From CALDTK01 sp045110575 (GTDB lineage: Bacteria; Bacteroidota; Bacteroidia; Chitinophagales; Saprospiraceae): a stretch of DNA of 64,000 nt. Shown here piece by piece: positions 1-7,881 of the stretch. The position numbers and the translations under genes are program-made. Below the pieces are notes generated by a model that was not told the origin of the DNA, ran no database searches, and saw only the letters and a program-made list of their open reading frames with translations. Each line of letters begins with the position of its first letter. Positions within the stretch are counted from its first letter, which is position 1. The stretch spans positions 124,001 through 188,000 of the forward strand of contig JBGCGF010000003.1 in the NCBI GenBank assembly GCA_045110575.1, in the 5' to 3' direction.

Positions 1-1
1 T

Positions 2-1855
2 GTAATCACAAGACCACAGAACGAACAGGAGTTTATCGAGCAGGATGGATACGAGGATCACTTCCACGACCATCACCACGGCGATAAGTACCAGTCTGGT
101 TTCATCACGAAGTATGTCTTCTCGATGGACCACAAAATGATTGCTAAGCAGTTTCTGATTACAGGAATGTTTTGGGCAGTCATCGGAGCAGCTATGTCTT
201 TGGTATTCCGTCTTCAGCTAGGTTTTCCTGCTGGTGATATCTCATGGCTCCAGCCTTTCCTTGGAAAGTGGATCACTATGAGTTCTGAAGGTGTTGGTTC
301 ACTTTCTACAGAGTTCTACTACGCCATGGTTACCATGCACGGTACTATCCTCGTTTTCTTTGTACTAACAGCGGGACTTTCGGGTACGTTTTCAAACCTA
401 CTGATCCCCCTTCAAGTTGGAGCTCGTGATATGGCCTCACCGCTATTGAACATGCTTTCTTACTGGTTCTTCTTCCTCGCAGGTGTAGTGATGTTCTCTT
501 CATTGTTCTTGAGTACAGGACCCTTCTCAGGTGGTTGGACGGCTTATCCTCCACTAAGTGCATTGCCTCAGGCAAGTACGGGTAGTGGAGCAGGTATGAC
601 GCTATGGCTAGTTAGTCTTACTCTCTTTGTTGTTTCTGTTCTTCTTGGTGGAATCAACTACGTTACAACGGTTCTTAACCTGCGTACAAAAGGTATGAGT
701 ATGTGGCGTTTGCCACTAACGATCTGGGCGTTTTTCGTTACCGCGATCATTGGTATTCTAAGTTTCCCTGTTCTCGTTTCTGGTTTCTTACTCTTGATGT
801 TTGACCGTGGAATGGGTACTAGTTTCTACCTAAGTGAGATCTTCATTGGAGGTCAAGCACTTGACCACGTAGGTGGTAGTCCGCTACTTTACCAGCACTT
901 GTTCTGGTTCCTGGGTCACCCTGAGGTTTACATCATCGTCCTTCCTGCAATGGGAATCGTGTCAGAGGTACTAGCTGTCAATGCACGCAAGCCAATTTTT
1001 GGCTACAAGGCGATGGTTTATTCAATGCTTGCGATCGCATTCTTGAGTTTCATTGTTTGGGCGCACCACATGTTTATGTCAGGTGTCAATCCATTCATCA
1101 GTAACTTCTTCGTGATCTTCACACTTATCATCGCTGTTCCTTCAGCGGTTAAGGTGTTTAACTGGATCTCAACGTTGTATAAAGGATCAATTCGATTCAA
1201 CTCGGCGAATCTCTTCGCGATTGGGTTTGTATCAATGTTTATCTCAGGTGGCCTTACAGGTATCTGGTTGGGTAACTCATCGATTGACATTCAACTTCAC
1301 GATACATATTTCGTAGTTGCTCACTTCCACATCGTAATGGGTGTAGCCGCTTTCTTCGGTATGTATGCGGGTGTTTACCACTGGTTCCCGAAGATGTACG
1401 GCCGTTTCATGAACGAAACGCTAGGACAGATTCACTTCTGGGGAACAATCATTAGTGCTTACGCTATTTTTTGGCCAATGCACTATCTTGGTATGGCAGG
1501 TGTTCCACGTCGCTACTACAGCTTCGACAACTTTGACTTTACAAGTCAATTCGGATCAATGAATGCTTTCATTACCATCGCCGCTTTCGTTGCGTTCTCT
1601 TTCCAAATCTTAATGATTGTAAATTTCTTTTACAGCATTTACAAGGGTAAGAAGATGACGACTCGTAATCCATACAATGCGACTACGCTTGAGTGGACGA
1701 CACCAATCGAAGGTATTCACGGTAACTGGCCAGGTAAAATTCCAAGTGTACACCGCTGGGCTTATGACTACGGAAAGTTTGGTGAGGATTCTATCGCTCA
1801 GTATATCCCAGTTTCTGAGGCAGAAGCTAAGGCGGATGAGGAGCTCGTTCACTAA
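2..1855 (+). CDS. ctaD: Cytochrome c oxidase subunit I (5' end outside window)
   Basis: This is the catalytic subunit of an aa3/caa3-type terminal oxidase in the inner membrane. It reduces O2 with a heme a and a heme a3-CuB site. The frame is open from base 2, so the true start lies left of the window. The Met at 125 sits inside the conserved FSMDHKMIAKQF segment and is not the start. A His-rich stretch (DHFHDHHHGD) precedes it. Visible signatures are GHPEVYI (CuB His and the cross-linked Tyr), WAHHMF, and HDTYFVVAHFHIVMG with the heme ligands. About 617 codons are seen, with many membrane helices. It heads the run of oxidase genes to 6.4 kb and is followed by a strong terminator. Family assignment is certain. 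Confidence 0.96.
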   Translation, partial: VITRPQNEQEFIEQDGYEDHFHDHHHGDKYQSGFITKYVFSMDHKMIAKQFLITGMFWAVIGAAMSLVFRLQLGFPAGDISWLQPFLGKWITMSSEGVGSLSTEFYYAMVTMHGTILVFFVLTAGLSGTFSNLLIPLQVGARDMASPLLNMLSYWFFFLAGVVMFSSLFLSTGPFSGGWTAYPPLSALPQASTGSGAGMTLWLVSLTLFVVSVLLGGINYVTTVLNLRTKGMSMWRLPLTIWAFFVTAIIGILSFPVLVSGFLLLMFDRGMGTSFYLSEIFIGGQALDHVGGSPLLYQHLFWFLGHPEVYIIVLPAMGIVSEVLAVNARKPIFGYKAMVYSMLAIAFLSFIVWAHHMFMSGVNPFISNFFVIFTLIIAVPSAVKVFNWISTLYKGSIRFNSANLFAIGFVSMFISGGLTGIWLGNSSIDIQLHDTYFVVAHFHIVMGVAAFFGMYAGVYHWFPKMYGRFMNETLGQIHFWGTIISAYAIFWPMHYLGMAGVPRRYYSFDNFDFTSQFGSMNAFITIAAFVAFSFQILMIVNFFYSIYKGKKMTTRNPYNATTLEWTTPIEGIHGNWPGKIPSVHRWAYDYGKFGEDSIAQYIPVSEAEAKADEELVH

Positions 1856-1884
1856 CCTTTCTGACTAACGTTACTTTAAACATG

Positions 1885-1914
1885 AAAGGGCAAATCTTGT
1901 AAGATTTGCCCTTT
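1885..1914 (+). terminator. Rho-independent terminator-like hairpin after ctaD
   Basis: A perfect 14 bp inverted repeat (AAAGGGCAAATCTT / AAGATTTGCCCTTT) lies 29 bases after the ctaD stop with a minimal GT loop. It ends in a short T run. It separates ctaD from the ctaB group, probably reducing rather than abolishing read-through. Confidence 0.75.
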
Positions 1915-1930
1915 CGTTGAATATCAACAA

Positions 1931-2836
1931 GTGTCTTCAACTAACAGAACAAACAACAGTCAACTAACCACCTCGGATGGCGGCTTGTTTGACGGGCTTC
2001 GTGACTTTGCGATGTTGACCAAAATACGGTTAACAGCTACTGTAGTGTTATCTGCAGCGTTGGCTTACCTAGTTGCTGCTCCTGTTTTCGATCTCGCGAC
2101 TTTTACAGCTATAGTTGTAGGTGGCTTTGGTACAACCATGGCTGCTAATACGTTGAATCAGGTTCTTGAGAGAGAGCATGATCAACAAATGAAGCGTACC
2201 GAAAACCGGCCTCTTGCAAAAGGGCGAATGACTGTTTCTACGGCTGTTCTTTCAGCTGGTCTACTTTCCATAGTAGGAACAATTTCATTGGCTCTGATCA
2301 ACCCCTTAGCCGCTTTGCTAGGCATGGTTGCTCTATTGAGCTACGCTTTCGTTTATACTCCGATGAAGCGCTATTCAGTAGCAGCTGTATTCGTTGGTAC
2401 GATTCCAGGTGCAATTCCAGCATTGATAGGTACAGTAGCAGCAGCGGGTTGGATTACAACACTAGGCTGGTCATTGTTTGCCATACAGGTGCTTTGGCAA
2501 ATACCACATTTCTGGGCGATTGGTTGGCTAGGTTTTGATGATTACAAGAAGGCAGGCTTTAAGCTCCTTCCTGTAACAGAAGATGGAGAGCGTGATCCTG
2601 GAACTGGGTTACAATCATTAGTCTTTGCAATCATCCTTGCAGCCATTGTTTGGATTCCTTACCAATCAGGTGACTTTTCATTATTAGCGACGGTACTTAG
2701 TTGCATAATGGGAATTGTATACGCCGGCTTTGGTTATAATTTCTGGCAGAAGTGTGATCGTTCGAGCGCACTCAAGCTGATGTTCTTTTCATTTTCATAT
2801 CTCCCGGTGGTCTTTACCTTCGGTTGGCTACTATAA
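1931..2836 (+). CDS. ctaB: Protoheme IX farnesyltransferase (heme o synthase)
   Basis: UbiA-family membrane prenyltransferase that adds farnesyl to heme b to make heme o, the precursor of the heme a used by the neighbouring oxidase. The protein has 301 residues, normal for the family. The aspartate-rich substrate motif region reads NTLNQVLEREHDQQMKRTENRPL near residues 75-97. The second conserved loop follows YTPMKRYS around residue 140. Multiple hydrophobic helices are evident. The start is GTG at 1931. No upstream ATG fits, and the next Met (near residue 28) would remove conserved N-terminal sequence. It lies 9 bases before the first subunit III gene, so they are probably cotranscribed. Confidence 0.95.
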   Translation: MSSTNRTNNSQLTTSDGGLFDGLRDFAMLTKIRLTATVVLSAALAYLVAAPVFDLATFTAIVVGGFGTTMAANTLNQVLEREHDQQMKRTENRPLAKGRMTVSTAVLSAGLLSIVGTISLALINPLAALLGMVALLSYAFVYTPMKRYSVAAVFVGTIPGAIPALIGTVAAAGWITTLGWSLFAIQVLWQIPHFWAIGWLGFDDYKKAGFKLLPVTEDGERDPGTGLQSLVFAIILAAIVWIPYQSGDFSLLATVLSCIMGIVYAGFGYNFWQKCDRSSALKLMFFSFSYLPVVFTFGWLL

Positions 2837-2845
2837 AGAGGACCG

Positions 2846-3421
2846 ATGTCAACAACTACAGGCTTACTCAATAGAAACAGAGTTCATCCACTGCGATTGG
2901 CTCTTTTCATCTCGTGTGGAAGCATCATTATGATGTTTGGCGCACTTACTAGTGCCTACATCATACGCCAATCCGCCGGTAATTGGTTAGAATTTGCCCT
3001 CCCGACATTATTTTATGTCAGCACGGCAGTATTACTATTGAGCTCCTTAACGATTCAATTGTGTTACTCTGCATTTCTTAAGGGGAATGCAGTTATGTAT
3101 CGAGGTCTGCTTGTTTTAACCTTGCTTCTCGGTTTCGCATTTGTAATCTTGCAATTTCAAGCATGGGAAGCTATGTTTGACGCTGGATTACCTTTGAAGG
3201 GAAATCCGTCACCAAGTTTTGTTTACGTACTTAGTGGTTTACACGCAGCTCACGTTCTCGGAGGTCTAGTATCTTTGATTGTAGCTGTAATTCACGGTTT
3301 TCGCCTACCTGTTTTTGTAACACCACGTCGTAAATTGCGCCTTCAGCTAACCATGACGTACTGGCACTTCATGGATTTTCTTTGGATTTACCTCCTGTTG
3401 TTTCTCGTTTTGCAGCGATAA
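2846..3421 (+). CDS. Cytochrome c oxidase subunit III family protein (short copy)
   Basis: A 191-residue membrane protein of the heme-copper oxidase subunit III family, with about five hydrophobic helices. Recognisable family features are the N-terminal HPLRLALFISCGSIIMMFGALTSAYI helix, the LQFQAWEAM segment, the LSGLHAAHVLGGL helix with its conserved His, and the C-terminal MTYWHFMDFLWIYLLLFL helix. It starts 9 bases after ctaB. A longer paralogue follows at once. Tandem subunit III genes are common in Bacteroidota oxidase operons. Whether both join one complex cannot be told from sequence. Confidence 0.9.
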   Translation: MSTTTGLLNRNRVHPLRLALFISCGSIIMMFGALTSAYIIRQSAGNWLEFALPTLFYVSTAVLLLSSLTIQLCYSAFLKGNAVMYRGLLVLTLLLGFAFVILQFQAWEAMFDAGLPLKGNPSPSFVYVLSGLHAAHVLGGLVSLIVAVIHGFRLPVFVTPRRKLRLQLTMTYWHFMDFLWIYLLLFLVLQR

Positions 3422-3454
3422 ACATCACGTGCTCTAACACGTATCAACTCTCTT

Positions 3455-4336
3455 ATGGCTACAGCTACTGAAACCCCAACTGCCCCCTCTACTCAATCGC
3501 AAGAAGCGACATGGGAAGGAGGCGGCAAGCCCTTTAAGGTGGGCTACGGCAAATTGATGATGTGGTACTTCCTCGTCTCAGATGCGTTCACCTTCGCTGG
3601 CTTCTTGATTGCTTACGGAGCATTGCGCTTCAGTATGCCTTCTTGGCCTGTACCTGATTTCGTTTTCCAGACACTACCGTTTGGTCTTCACGAGCTTGTA
3701 CCTGGTGGAAGTGCGCCTCTTATTTTCGTTACGTTTATGTCGTTTGTACTGATCATCAGTTCAGTGACAATGGTACGTGCCGTACAAGAGGGTGAGCGTG
3801 AGAATAAGTCTGGTGTCGTAAAATGGATGCTACTTACTGTCCTTGGTGGAGCTGGCTTCTTAGGCTGTCAAGCTTGGGAGTGGTCAAACTTGATCGGTCA
3901 TGAGCACATGTCGCTTACTGTCAACCCATTCGGTACACATACTGAAGACGGAACATACACTGTCGATGAAGCTGGTATTCCATATGCAGCAGGCGCAGTA
4001 GCTGAATCCTTCAAAGCAGGAGAAAGTTATATCGTTCACCAGCATGATGGTGATTTTGTAAAGCGTTCTTTCCAGACGGTTCAGCAACCAGGTGTGCCAC
4101 AGCAGCAAGAATTCGGTCCAAGAGCTTTTGGTGCGCTATTCTTCTTCATCACCGGATTTCACGGATTCCACGTTTTCTCTGGTCTCGTTTTCCTTCTAAT
4201 TATTGCACTCAACTCGGCTTCAGGTCAGTACGAGGCTCGTAAGAATGGTTACGAAATGGTCGAGAAAATCGGTCTCTACTGGCACTTCGTCGATTTGGTT
4301 TGGGTATTTGTATTCCTCGTGTTCTATCTCATATAG
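3455..4336 (+). CDS. ctaE: Cytochrome c oxidase subunit III (long copy)
   Basis: A 293-residue subunit III homologue of the terminal oxidase. Helices include MWYFLVSDAFTFAGFLIAYGAL, the LIFVTFMSFVLIISSVTMV segment, LGCQAWEWSNLI, ITGFHGFHVFSGL and the C-terminal YWHFVDLVWVFVFLVFYL. Compared with the short copy it carries a hydrophilic insertion of about 65-70 residues (roughly residues 150-218) between the QAWEW helix and the FHGFHV helix. The insertion is presumably an exposed loop. It starts 33 bases after the short copy and lies in the same operon. Subunit III stabilises the catalytic core and its proton uptake. The insertion has no recognised motif. Confidence 0.92.
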   Translation: MATATETPTAPSTQSQEATWEGGGKPFKVGYGKLMMWYFLVSDAFTFAGFLIAYGALRFSMPSWPVPDFVFQTLPFGLHELVPGGSAPLIFVTFMSFVLIISSVTMVRAVQEGERENKSGVVKWMLLTVLGGAGFLGCQAWEWSNLIGHEHMSLTVNPFGTHTEDGTYTVDEAGIPYAAGAVAESFKAGESYIVHQHDGDFVKRSFQTVQQPGVPQQQEFGPRAFGALFFFITGFHGFHVFSGLVFLLIIALNSASGQYEARKNGYEMVEKIGLYWHFVDLVWVFVFLVFYLI

Positions 4337-4408
4337 GTCACTTCGAACTGCTAAACCCACAACGTTCCTTCTTGGAGCATCTTCCCCAATCTCAACAATA
4401 TCATCATA

Positions 4409-4846
4409 ATGGCTGATCACTTGTCTTATGAGCAAAGCAAGAAAATGGTCTTTCGTGGACTAGGTCTTCTTGCGGCAATTACCCTTATCGAAGTTCTTTT
4501 TAGCCTCGCTGGCAAAGGACACATTCCGGGTCTAACCTTCCTTGCCGGAGGAGGATTCATGGTTTATATCGTAGGGTTTATTCTGATCGCACTCTCGCTT
4601 TACAAAGCGAAGTTTATCATTTACGATTTCATGCACATGAAGTATGAGGCAAAGGGAATGGCAATGACTGTTCTTCTTCCTGTTGGACTTCTCGTATGGG
4701 GCATCATTGCATTCTTCCACGAAGGCAACTTCTGGGGTGAGCGTCGTGCGCAGATTGTAAATAAGAACAATATTGAAGCGGCAGCAACTCCTGCTGTTTC
4801 TCCGATTGAGCAATCACCTGTGTTCTCTGCTCCAGTTGAAGACTAA
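4409..4846 (+). CDS. Cytochrome c oxidase subunit IV family protein
   Basis: A 145-residue protein with three predicted helices, matching the prokaryotic subunit IV (caa3/bo3-type small subunit) in length, topology and operon position. Helices are near residues 14-32, 44-66 and 84-105. Family-like text includes YKAKFIIYDFMHMKYE followed by a helix ending in a soluble Ala/Pro-rich tail. The tail is longer than in many homologues. It sits 72 bases after the second subunit III. Its role is assembly or stability of the oxidase. Confidence 0.85.
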   Translation: MADHLSYEQSKKMVFRGLGLLAAITLIEVLFSLAGKGHIPGLTFLAGGGFMVYIVGFILIALSLYKAKFIIYDFMHMKYEAKGMAMTVLLPVGLLVWGIIAFFHEGNFWGERRAQIVNKNNIEAAATPAVSPIEQSPVFSAPVED

Positions 4847-4940
4847 GGTCATTAAGACTGGTTACGAATAGCGCCTTTCAGACCACCTATGGTGATAAAT
4901 GTGTTGCTACATCTTCTGTTTTAGCGAGCTTTGAATTATT

Positions 4941-5525
4941 ATGGTTAAACGATCATCCGTTTGGTTTTCAATGTTCCTAGTAGGGGTGTTGCTCGTACTA
5001 CTTCCGCTTGGTAGCTTCCTGTATCTTAAGGCTGGTATAAGTTACCGTATTGAGTCTCTAGGCGAGCTCAAGCCTCTTGGGTCTGGTGATGTATTCGGTC
5101 TGGAGAAAAGTACAGAGGAGGATCCTGCTGTCTATGCGTTATACATGACGCCAGCCTCAGCTTCAGATTCAGTTGCGACTTCGATTAGAAATGTACACGA
5201 AGCTTTTGATCACGAGCCTGCAGTTAATTTTGTGGGTTTAGGCATGGCAGATTTCTCCATCATTAAGGACAAAGATCAGACAAGCCAACTACCGCTCAGT
5301 GCTTCATTTAAAAGTGCATTTCAGGCACTAACGTCTCCTTCTCCGCATTGTGAGAATGTACCTCTCAGTCAGCAAGGGATCTTGGTGGATAGAGAAGGAA
5401 TGGTACGAAGGTGTTATGACCTACATAGCGGTCCAGATGTGACGCGCATGGTTGAGCACCTAACGATCCTTGTTCCTCCCGCTCCTATTCAGGATATGTT
5501 TCTCGAACGTGAAAAGGAATACTAA
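4941..5525 (+). CDS. Sco-like thioredoxin-fold protein without the copper CXXXC motif
   Basis: A 194-residue protein with one N-terminal helix (residues 9-29). It sits exactly where Bacteroidota oxidase operons usually carry a Sco1/SenC copper chaperone. The C-terminus (QGILVDREGMVRRCYDLHSG followed by VTRMVEHLTILV) has the strand-turn-helix pattern of the Sco end. The segment before IRNVHEAFDHEPAVNFVGLG aligns by eye with the Sco FFTxCPxxCP region, but reads YMTPASASDS, so both copper cysteines are gone. The family link rests on pattern, position and length, not on a search. Its stop overlaps the DUF420 start by one base (TAATG). It is probably an assembly factor with altered chemistry, or a pseudo-enzyme. 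Confidence 0.65.
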   Translation: MVKRSSVWFSMFLVGVLLVLLPLGSFLYLKAGISYRIESLGELKPLGSGDVFGLEKSTEEDPAVYALYMTPASASDSVATSIRNVHEAFDHEPAVNFVGLGMADFSIIKDKDQTSQLPLSASFKSAFQALTSPSPHCENVPLSQQGILVDREGMVRRCYDLHSGPDVTRMVEHLTILVPPAPIQDMFLEREKEY

Positions 5526-6088
5526 TGGATTCTGGATATCCTGAGGTAGCCGAGAGGCGGCCAGAACTAGCTAAGAAGCTTAATAAGTGGGCTTGGGCAA
5601 TTACTGTTTTCATCACTGTTGTTGTTGTCGCGATGCAGAAGATTGCTATTCCGCTACCGGAAGGCGTTTCTTTTTTGTGGTTGCCGCCAGTTTATTCAAC
5701 GTTGAATGCATTAGCAGGCGTCTGCTTGCTCTTCTCACTTTACTTCATTAAGAAAGGGGATATCAGCAAGCACAAAGCCGCAAACGTCCTAGCCTTACTG
5801 TTGTCGGTTCTCTTCATCTTAGGTTATGTCGCTTACCACTTAACAACTGAATCAACCAAGTTTGGTGGTGAAGGAGTGGCGAGAACGTTCTACCTCATCC
5901 TGCTGGCTACACACGTGATTCTCGCAACAATCAGTCTGCCGCTTATACTCTTTACCTTCATCAAATCTTACACAGGCCTGATTGCTGAACATAAGCGTAT
6001 GGCTAGGTGGGTTTATCCGATTTGGCTCTATGTATGCCTGACTGGTCCAATTTGTTACCTGATGTTACGCCCATATTACCCAAGCTAA
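5525..6088 (+). CDS. DUF420 family membrane protein
   Basis: A 187-residue polytopic protein with about five helices, matching the DUF420 family (relatives of Bacillus YozB/CtaM) found beside cytochrome oxidase genes. The core reads FLWLPPVYSTLNALAGVCLLFSLYFIKKGDISKHKAANVLALLLS, with conserved His in KHK, in YHLTTESTKFGG and in THVILATISLPLILFTF. It overlaps the Sco-like stop by one base, so it is translationally coupled. The likely role is in oxidase maturation, perhaps heme or copper handling. That is inferred from family and context. Confidence 0.88.
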   Translation: MDSGYPEVAERRPELAKKLNKWAWAITVFITVVVVAMQKIAIPLPEGVSFLWLPPVYSTLNALAGVCLLFSLYFIKKGDISKHKAANVLALLLSVLFILGYVAYHLTTESTKFGGEGVARTFYLILLATHVILATISLPLILFTFIKSYTGLIAEHKRMARWVYPIWLYVCLTGPICYLMLRPYYPS

Positions 6089-6123
6089 CAACTTGGTGAT
6101 CGTTGTACTGTTACCTTTACACT

Positions 6124-6378
6124 ATGCGGAAGTTTCTCGTTGTACTCGTTGTCCTCTCCATTGCATTCTTCGTTCTTCCATCGGAAATGATTGCGCAATG
6201 TCCCATGTGTAAAATGAGCATGGAAAGTAATCTCCAGAGTGGAGGTACAGCAGGTCAAGGTCTTAATAAGGGCATTCTCTACCTTTTCACACTTCCATAC
6301 GTCATCATAGGAGGACTTGGATACTACTGGTACAAAAATCAGCGACTCATCGGCGATGACGTTGTAAGTGAGAACTAG
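6124..6378 (+). CDS. Small secreted/membrane protein with a CPMC motif
   Basis: An 84-residue protein, counted from ATG 6124 (MRKFLVV), with a signal-type hydrophobic N-terminus. An in-frame ATG at 6103 would add seven residues before the signal segment and is less likely. Directly after the signal region comes QCPMCKMSMESNL, a CXXC pair that would face the periplasm. It is followed by a Gly-rich linker and one more helix (GILYLFTLPYVIIGGLGYYWY). It is the last gene of the oxidase run. A periplasmic CPMC next to Sco-like and DUF420 genes suggests metal or thiol chemistry in oxidase assembly, but this is inference. I do not know a named function for this family. Confidence 0.75.
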   Translation: MRKFLVVLVVLSIAFFVLPSEMIAQCPMCKMSMESNLQSGGTAGQGLNKGILYLFTLPYVIIGGLGYYWYKNQRLIGDDVVSEN

Positions 6379-6445
6379 ATATTTCTATCAGACTTGTCAT
6401 CTATACCCAGCTTCGCTTAAGTAGTTCTATACTTGATCGTTGATG

Positions 6446-6880
6446 TTACTTGTTCGAATTCGAGCGTTGGCTCATTCCTAGAAGTATCCATCCTGCAATA
6501 AAAGCTACTCCTCCTATTGGTGTGATCGCTCCCAACCAACTTGCGCTTTCCGCGCCAATAAGTCCTCTTGTAGCTAGGACATACAAGCTTCCGCAAAACA
6601 CGAAGAGTCCTATACCAAAGGATTTCCCTGCCCAAATTAACTTAGGCGTCCATCCTTTTACCTCTCCAAGTAGGTAAACTGCAAGTAGCACCAGTGTGTG
6701 AACGAAGTGGTAAAAGCTAGCCGTTGTAAACGTCTCTATTCGTTTTGGCGAAAGCTGTCCTTCTAGGGCATGTGCACCGAATGCACCAAGAGCTACAGCT
6801 AGTGCTCCCGAGAGGCCGATGAAAAGTAGCCAATTGTTGGTTTTATGCTGGAAGTGTCCAGTCAATTCCTGATTTGCCAT
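6446..6880 (-). CDS. DUF423 family membrane protein
   Basis: A 144-residue protein with four hydrophobic helices and the DUF423 (YgdD/TMEM256-type) signature. This shows as GLSGALAVALGAFGAHALEGQLSPKRIETFTTASFYHFVHTLVLLAVYLLG, with the conserved GAFGAH and YHFVHTL blocks. Function of the family is unknown. The start codon lies inside the 3' end of ung, overlapping it by 38 bases. No other start is available, so the two genes are probably cotranscribed. The LSPK codons carry one exact copy of the dispersed 14-mer (6742-6755). Confidence 0.88.
   Translation of the reverse strand: MANQELTGHFQHKTNNWLLFIGLSGALAVALGAFGAHALEGQLSPKRIETFTTASFYHFVHTLVLLAVYLLGEVKGWTPKLIWAGKSFGIGLFVFCGSLYVLATRGLIGAESASWLGAITPIGGVAFIAGWILLGMSQRSNSNK
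6742..6755 (+). repeat. Dispersed 14-mer GTTTTGGCGAAAGC, exact copy
   Basis: Exact class A copy inside the DUF423 gene, antisense to it. In the gene's frame it is read as LSPK. Confidence 0.9.
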
Positions 6881-7556
6881 GCTTGGTTAGATATGTATTA
6901 GCCTTCGAAAAGTGTTTGCTTCCAAAGTAAGCTCCTCTAGCCAGTGGACTAGGATGTGCCGCTTGTAACACGAGATGTTTTGATTCGTCTATCAGTTCTG
7001 CTTTAGCCTTTGCCGAAGCACCCCAAAGCATAAATACAAGACCTTCTCGTTGCTTCGACAAGGTCTGAATAACTGCATCGGTAAAGAAGTGCCATCCAAA
7101 TTTCTTGTGACTTTTGGGCGTCTTATGACGTACAGTCAAGATGGTATTCAACAGAAAAACGCCTTGGTCGGCCCATGCTGTTAAATCACCGTGTCCTTGG
7201 AATTCAAATCCAACGTCCTGAATAAGCTCCTTGTAGATATTCCGGAGTGATGGCGGTACTTTAACTCCCTTAGGCACACTAAACGACAGACCCATTGCTT
7301 CACCTGGGTTATGGTAAGGATCTTGACCAAGGATGATAACCTTTACATCTTTGAAAGGTGTTTTGGCGAAAGCTTCGTAAATCTGCTCTCTCTTCGGATA
7401 GAACGTATTGCCGTCCGCTTCTTCCTGCCGCAATTCCCCCATTAAATTATGGAAATATGGCTTGCTAAACTCAGACGCAAGTACTTTTTTCCAGCTTGTT
7501 TCTAGCTTTACATCAATGGTATCTCGCTGGGAATCAGTATTGACGGGACTTGGCAT
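6843..7556 (-). CDS. ung: Uracil-DNA glycosylase (family 1)
   Basis: Base-excision repair enzyme that removes uracil from DNA. The protein has 237 residues, typical for Ung. The water-activating loop is GQDPYHNPGEA (catalytic Asp at about residue 79). The uracil pocket reads LLNTILTVRHKTPKSHKKFGW. The DNA-intercalation loop is HPSPLARGAYFGSKHF, with the catalytic His at its start. The start ATG gives MPSPVNTDSQ. Its 3' end overlaps the DUF423 start. A copy of the dispersed 14-mer lies in the AFAKT codons (7360-7373). Confidence 0.96.
   Translation of the reverse strand: MPSPVNTDSQRDTIDVKLETSWKKVLASEFSKPYFHNLMGELRQEEADGNTFYPKREQIYEAFAKTPFKDVKVIILGQDPYHNPGEAMGLSFSVPKGVKVPPSLRNIYKELIQDVGFEFQGHGDLTAWADQGVFLLNTILTVRHKTPKSHKKFGWHFFTDAVIQTLSKQREGLVFMLWGASAKAKAELIDESKHLVLQAAHPSPLARGAYFGSKHFSKANTYLTKHGKSGIDWTLPA
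7360..7373 (+). repeat. Dispersed 14-mer GTTTTGGCGAAAGC, exact copy
   Basis: Exact class A copy inside ung, antisense to the gene, read there as AFAKT. Confidence 0.9.
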
Positions 7557-7595
7557 ATGAAATTCAATTGATCGAGCAACAATGCTACATCATAA

Positions 7596-7628
7596 TTGCG
7601 CAAAGAACGGTTCAACGTGTTAAGTTTG
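7596..7628 (+). promoter_or_regulatory. Bacteroidota-type promoter for tRNA-Arg
   Basis: A perfect TAnnTTTG box (TAAGTTTG, 7621-7628) ends 10 bases before the tRNA. A TTG (7596-7598) lies 22 bases upstream of it, matching the -33/-7 layout of Bacteroidota sigma-ABfr promoters. Assignment is from consensus and position. Confidence 0.55.
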
Positions 7629-7638
7629 CGCCAGAAAT

Positions 7639-7715
7639 GGTCCCATAGCTCAGTTGGATAGAGCATCTCACTTCTAATGAGACGGTCACAGGTTCGAGTC
7701 CTGTTGGGATCACCA
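7639..7715 (+). tRNA. tRNA-Arg (anticodon TCT)
   Basis: A complete 77-base cloverleaf with encoded CCA. The acceptor stem is GGTCCCA with TGGGATC (one G-T pair). The D arm is GCTC/GAGC. The anticodon stem is TCTCA/TGAGA with loop CTTCTAA, so the anticodon is TCT. The T arm is ACAGG TTCGAGT CCTGT. It decodes AGA/AGG. A Bacteroidota-type promoter box precedes it and a T-rich hairpin follows. Confidence 0.96.
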
Positions 7716-7719
7716 GAGA

Positions 7720-7749
7720 ATCGAGTTTGTCCAAGGACAAAAACTCGAT
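7720..7749. other. Hairpin immediately 3' of the tRNA
   Basis: An inverted repeat ATCGAGTTT / AAACTCGAT encloses a smaller GTCC/GGAC element. It begins five bases after the CCA end and may help define the tRNA precursor's 3' trailer. Confidence 0.5.
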
Positions 7750-7758
7750 GTAAAAAGA

Positions 7759-7808
7759 AAGGCACAATCGCTAGAAGCTTGCTTCAAAGTGGTTGTGTCT
7801 TTTTTTTT
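7759..7808 (+). terminator. Terminator of tRNA-Arg
   Basis: A 14 bp stem with three G-T pairs (AAGGCACAATCGCT with AGTGGTTGTGTCTT) has a loop containing GAAGCTTGCTTCAA. A run of nine T's follows. This is a strong intrinsic terminator. Confidence 0.8.
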
Positions 7809-7881
7809 ACCTAATGCGAAGCATCTGACCGTGGTCAGTCGAGATTTTGACCTTGGAGCCATACAGGCCCAGCGCAGCTAA

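Noticed and set aside
7508..7765. An 85-codon minus-strand frame containing RTRTCDRLIRSEMLYPTELW
   Set aside because: It is the reverse strand of the tRNA-Arg gene. This peptide is a well-known false product of tRNA genes.
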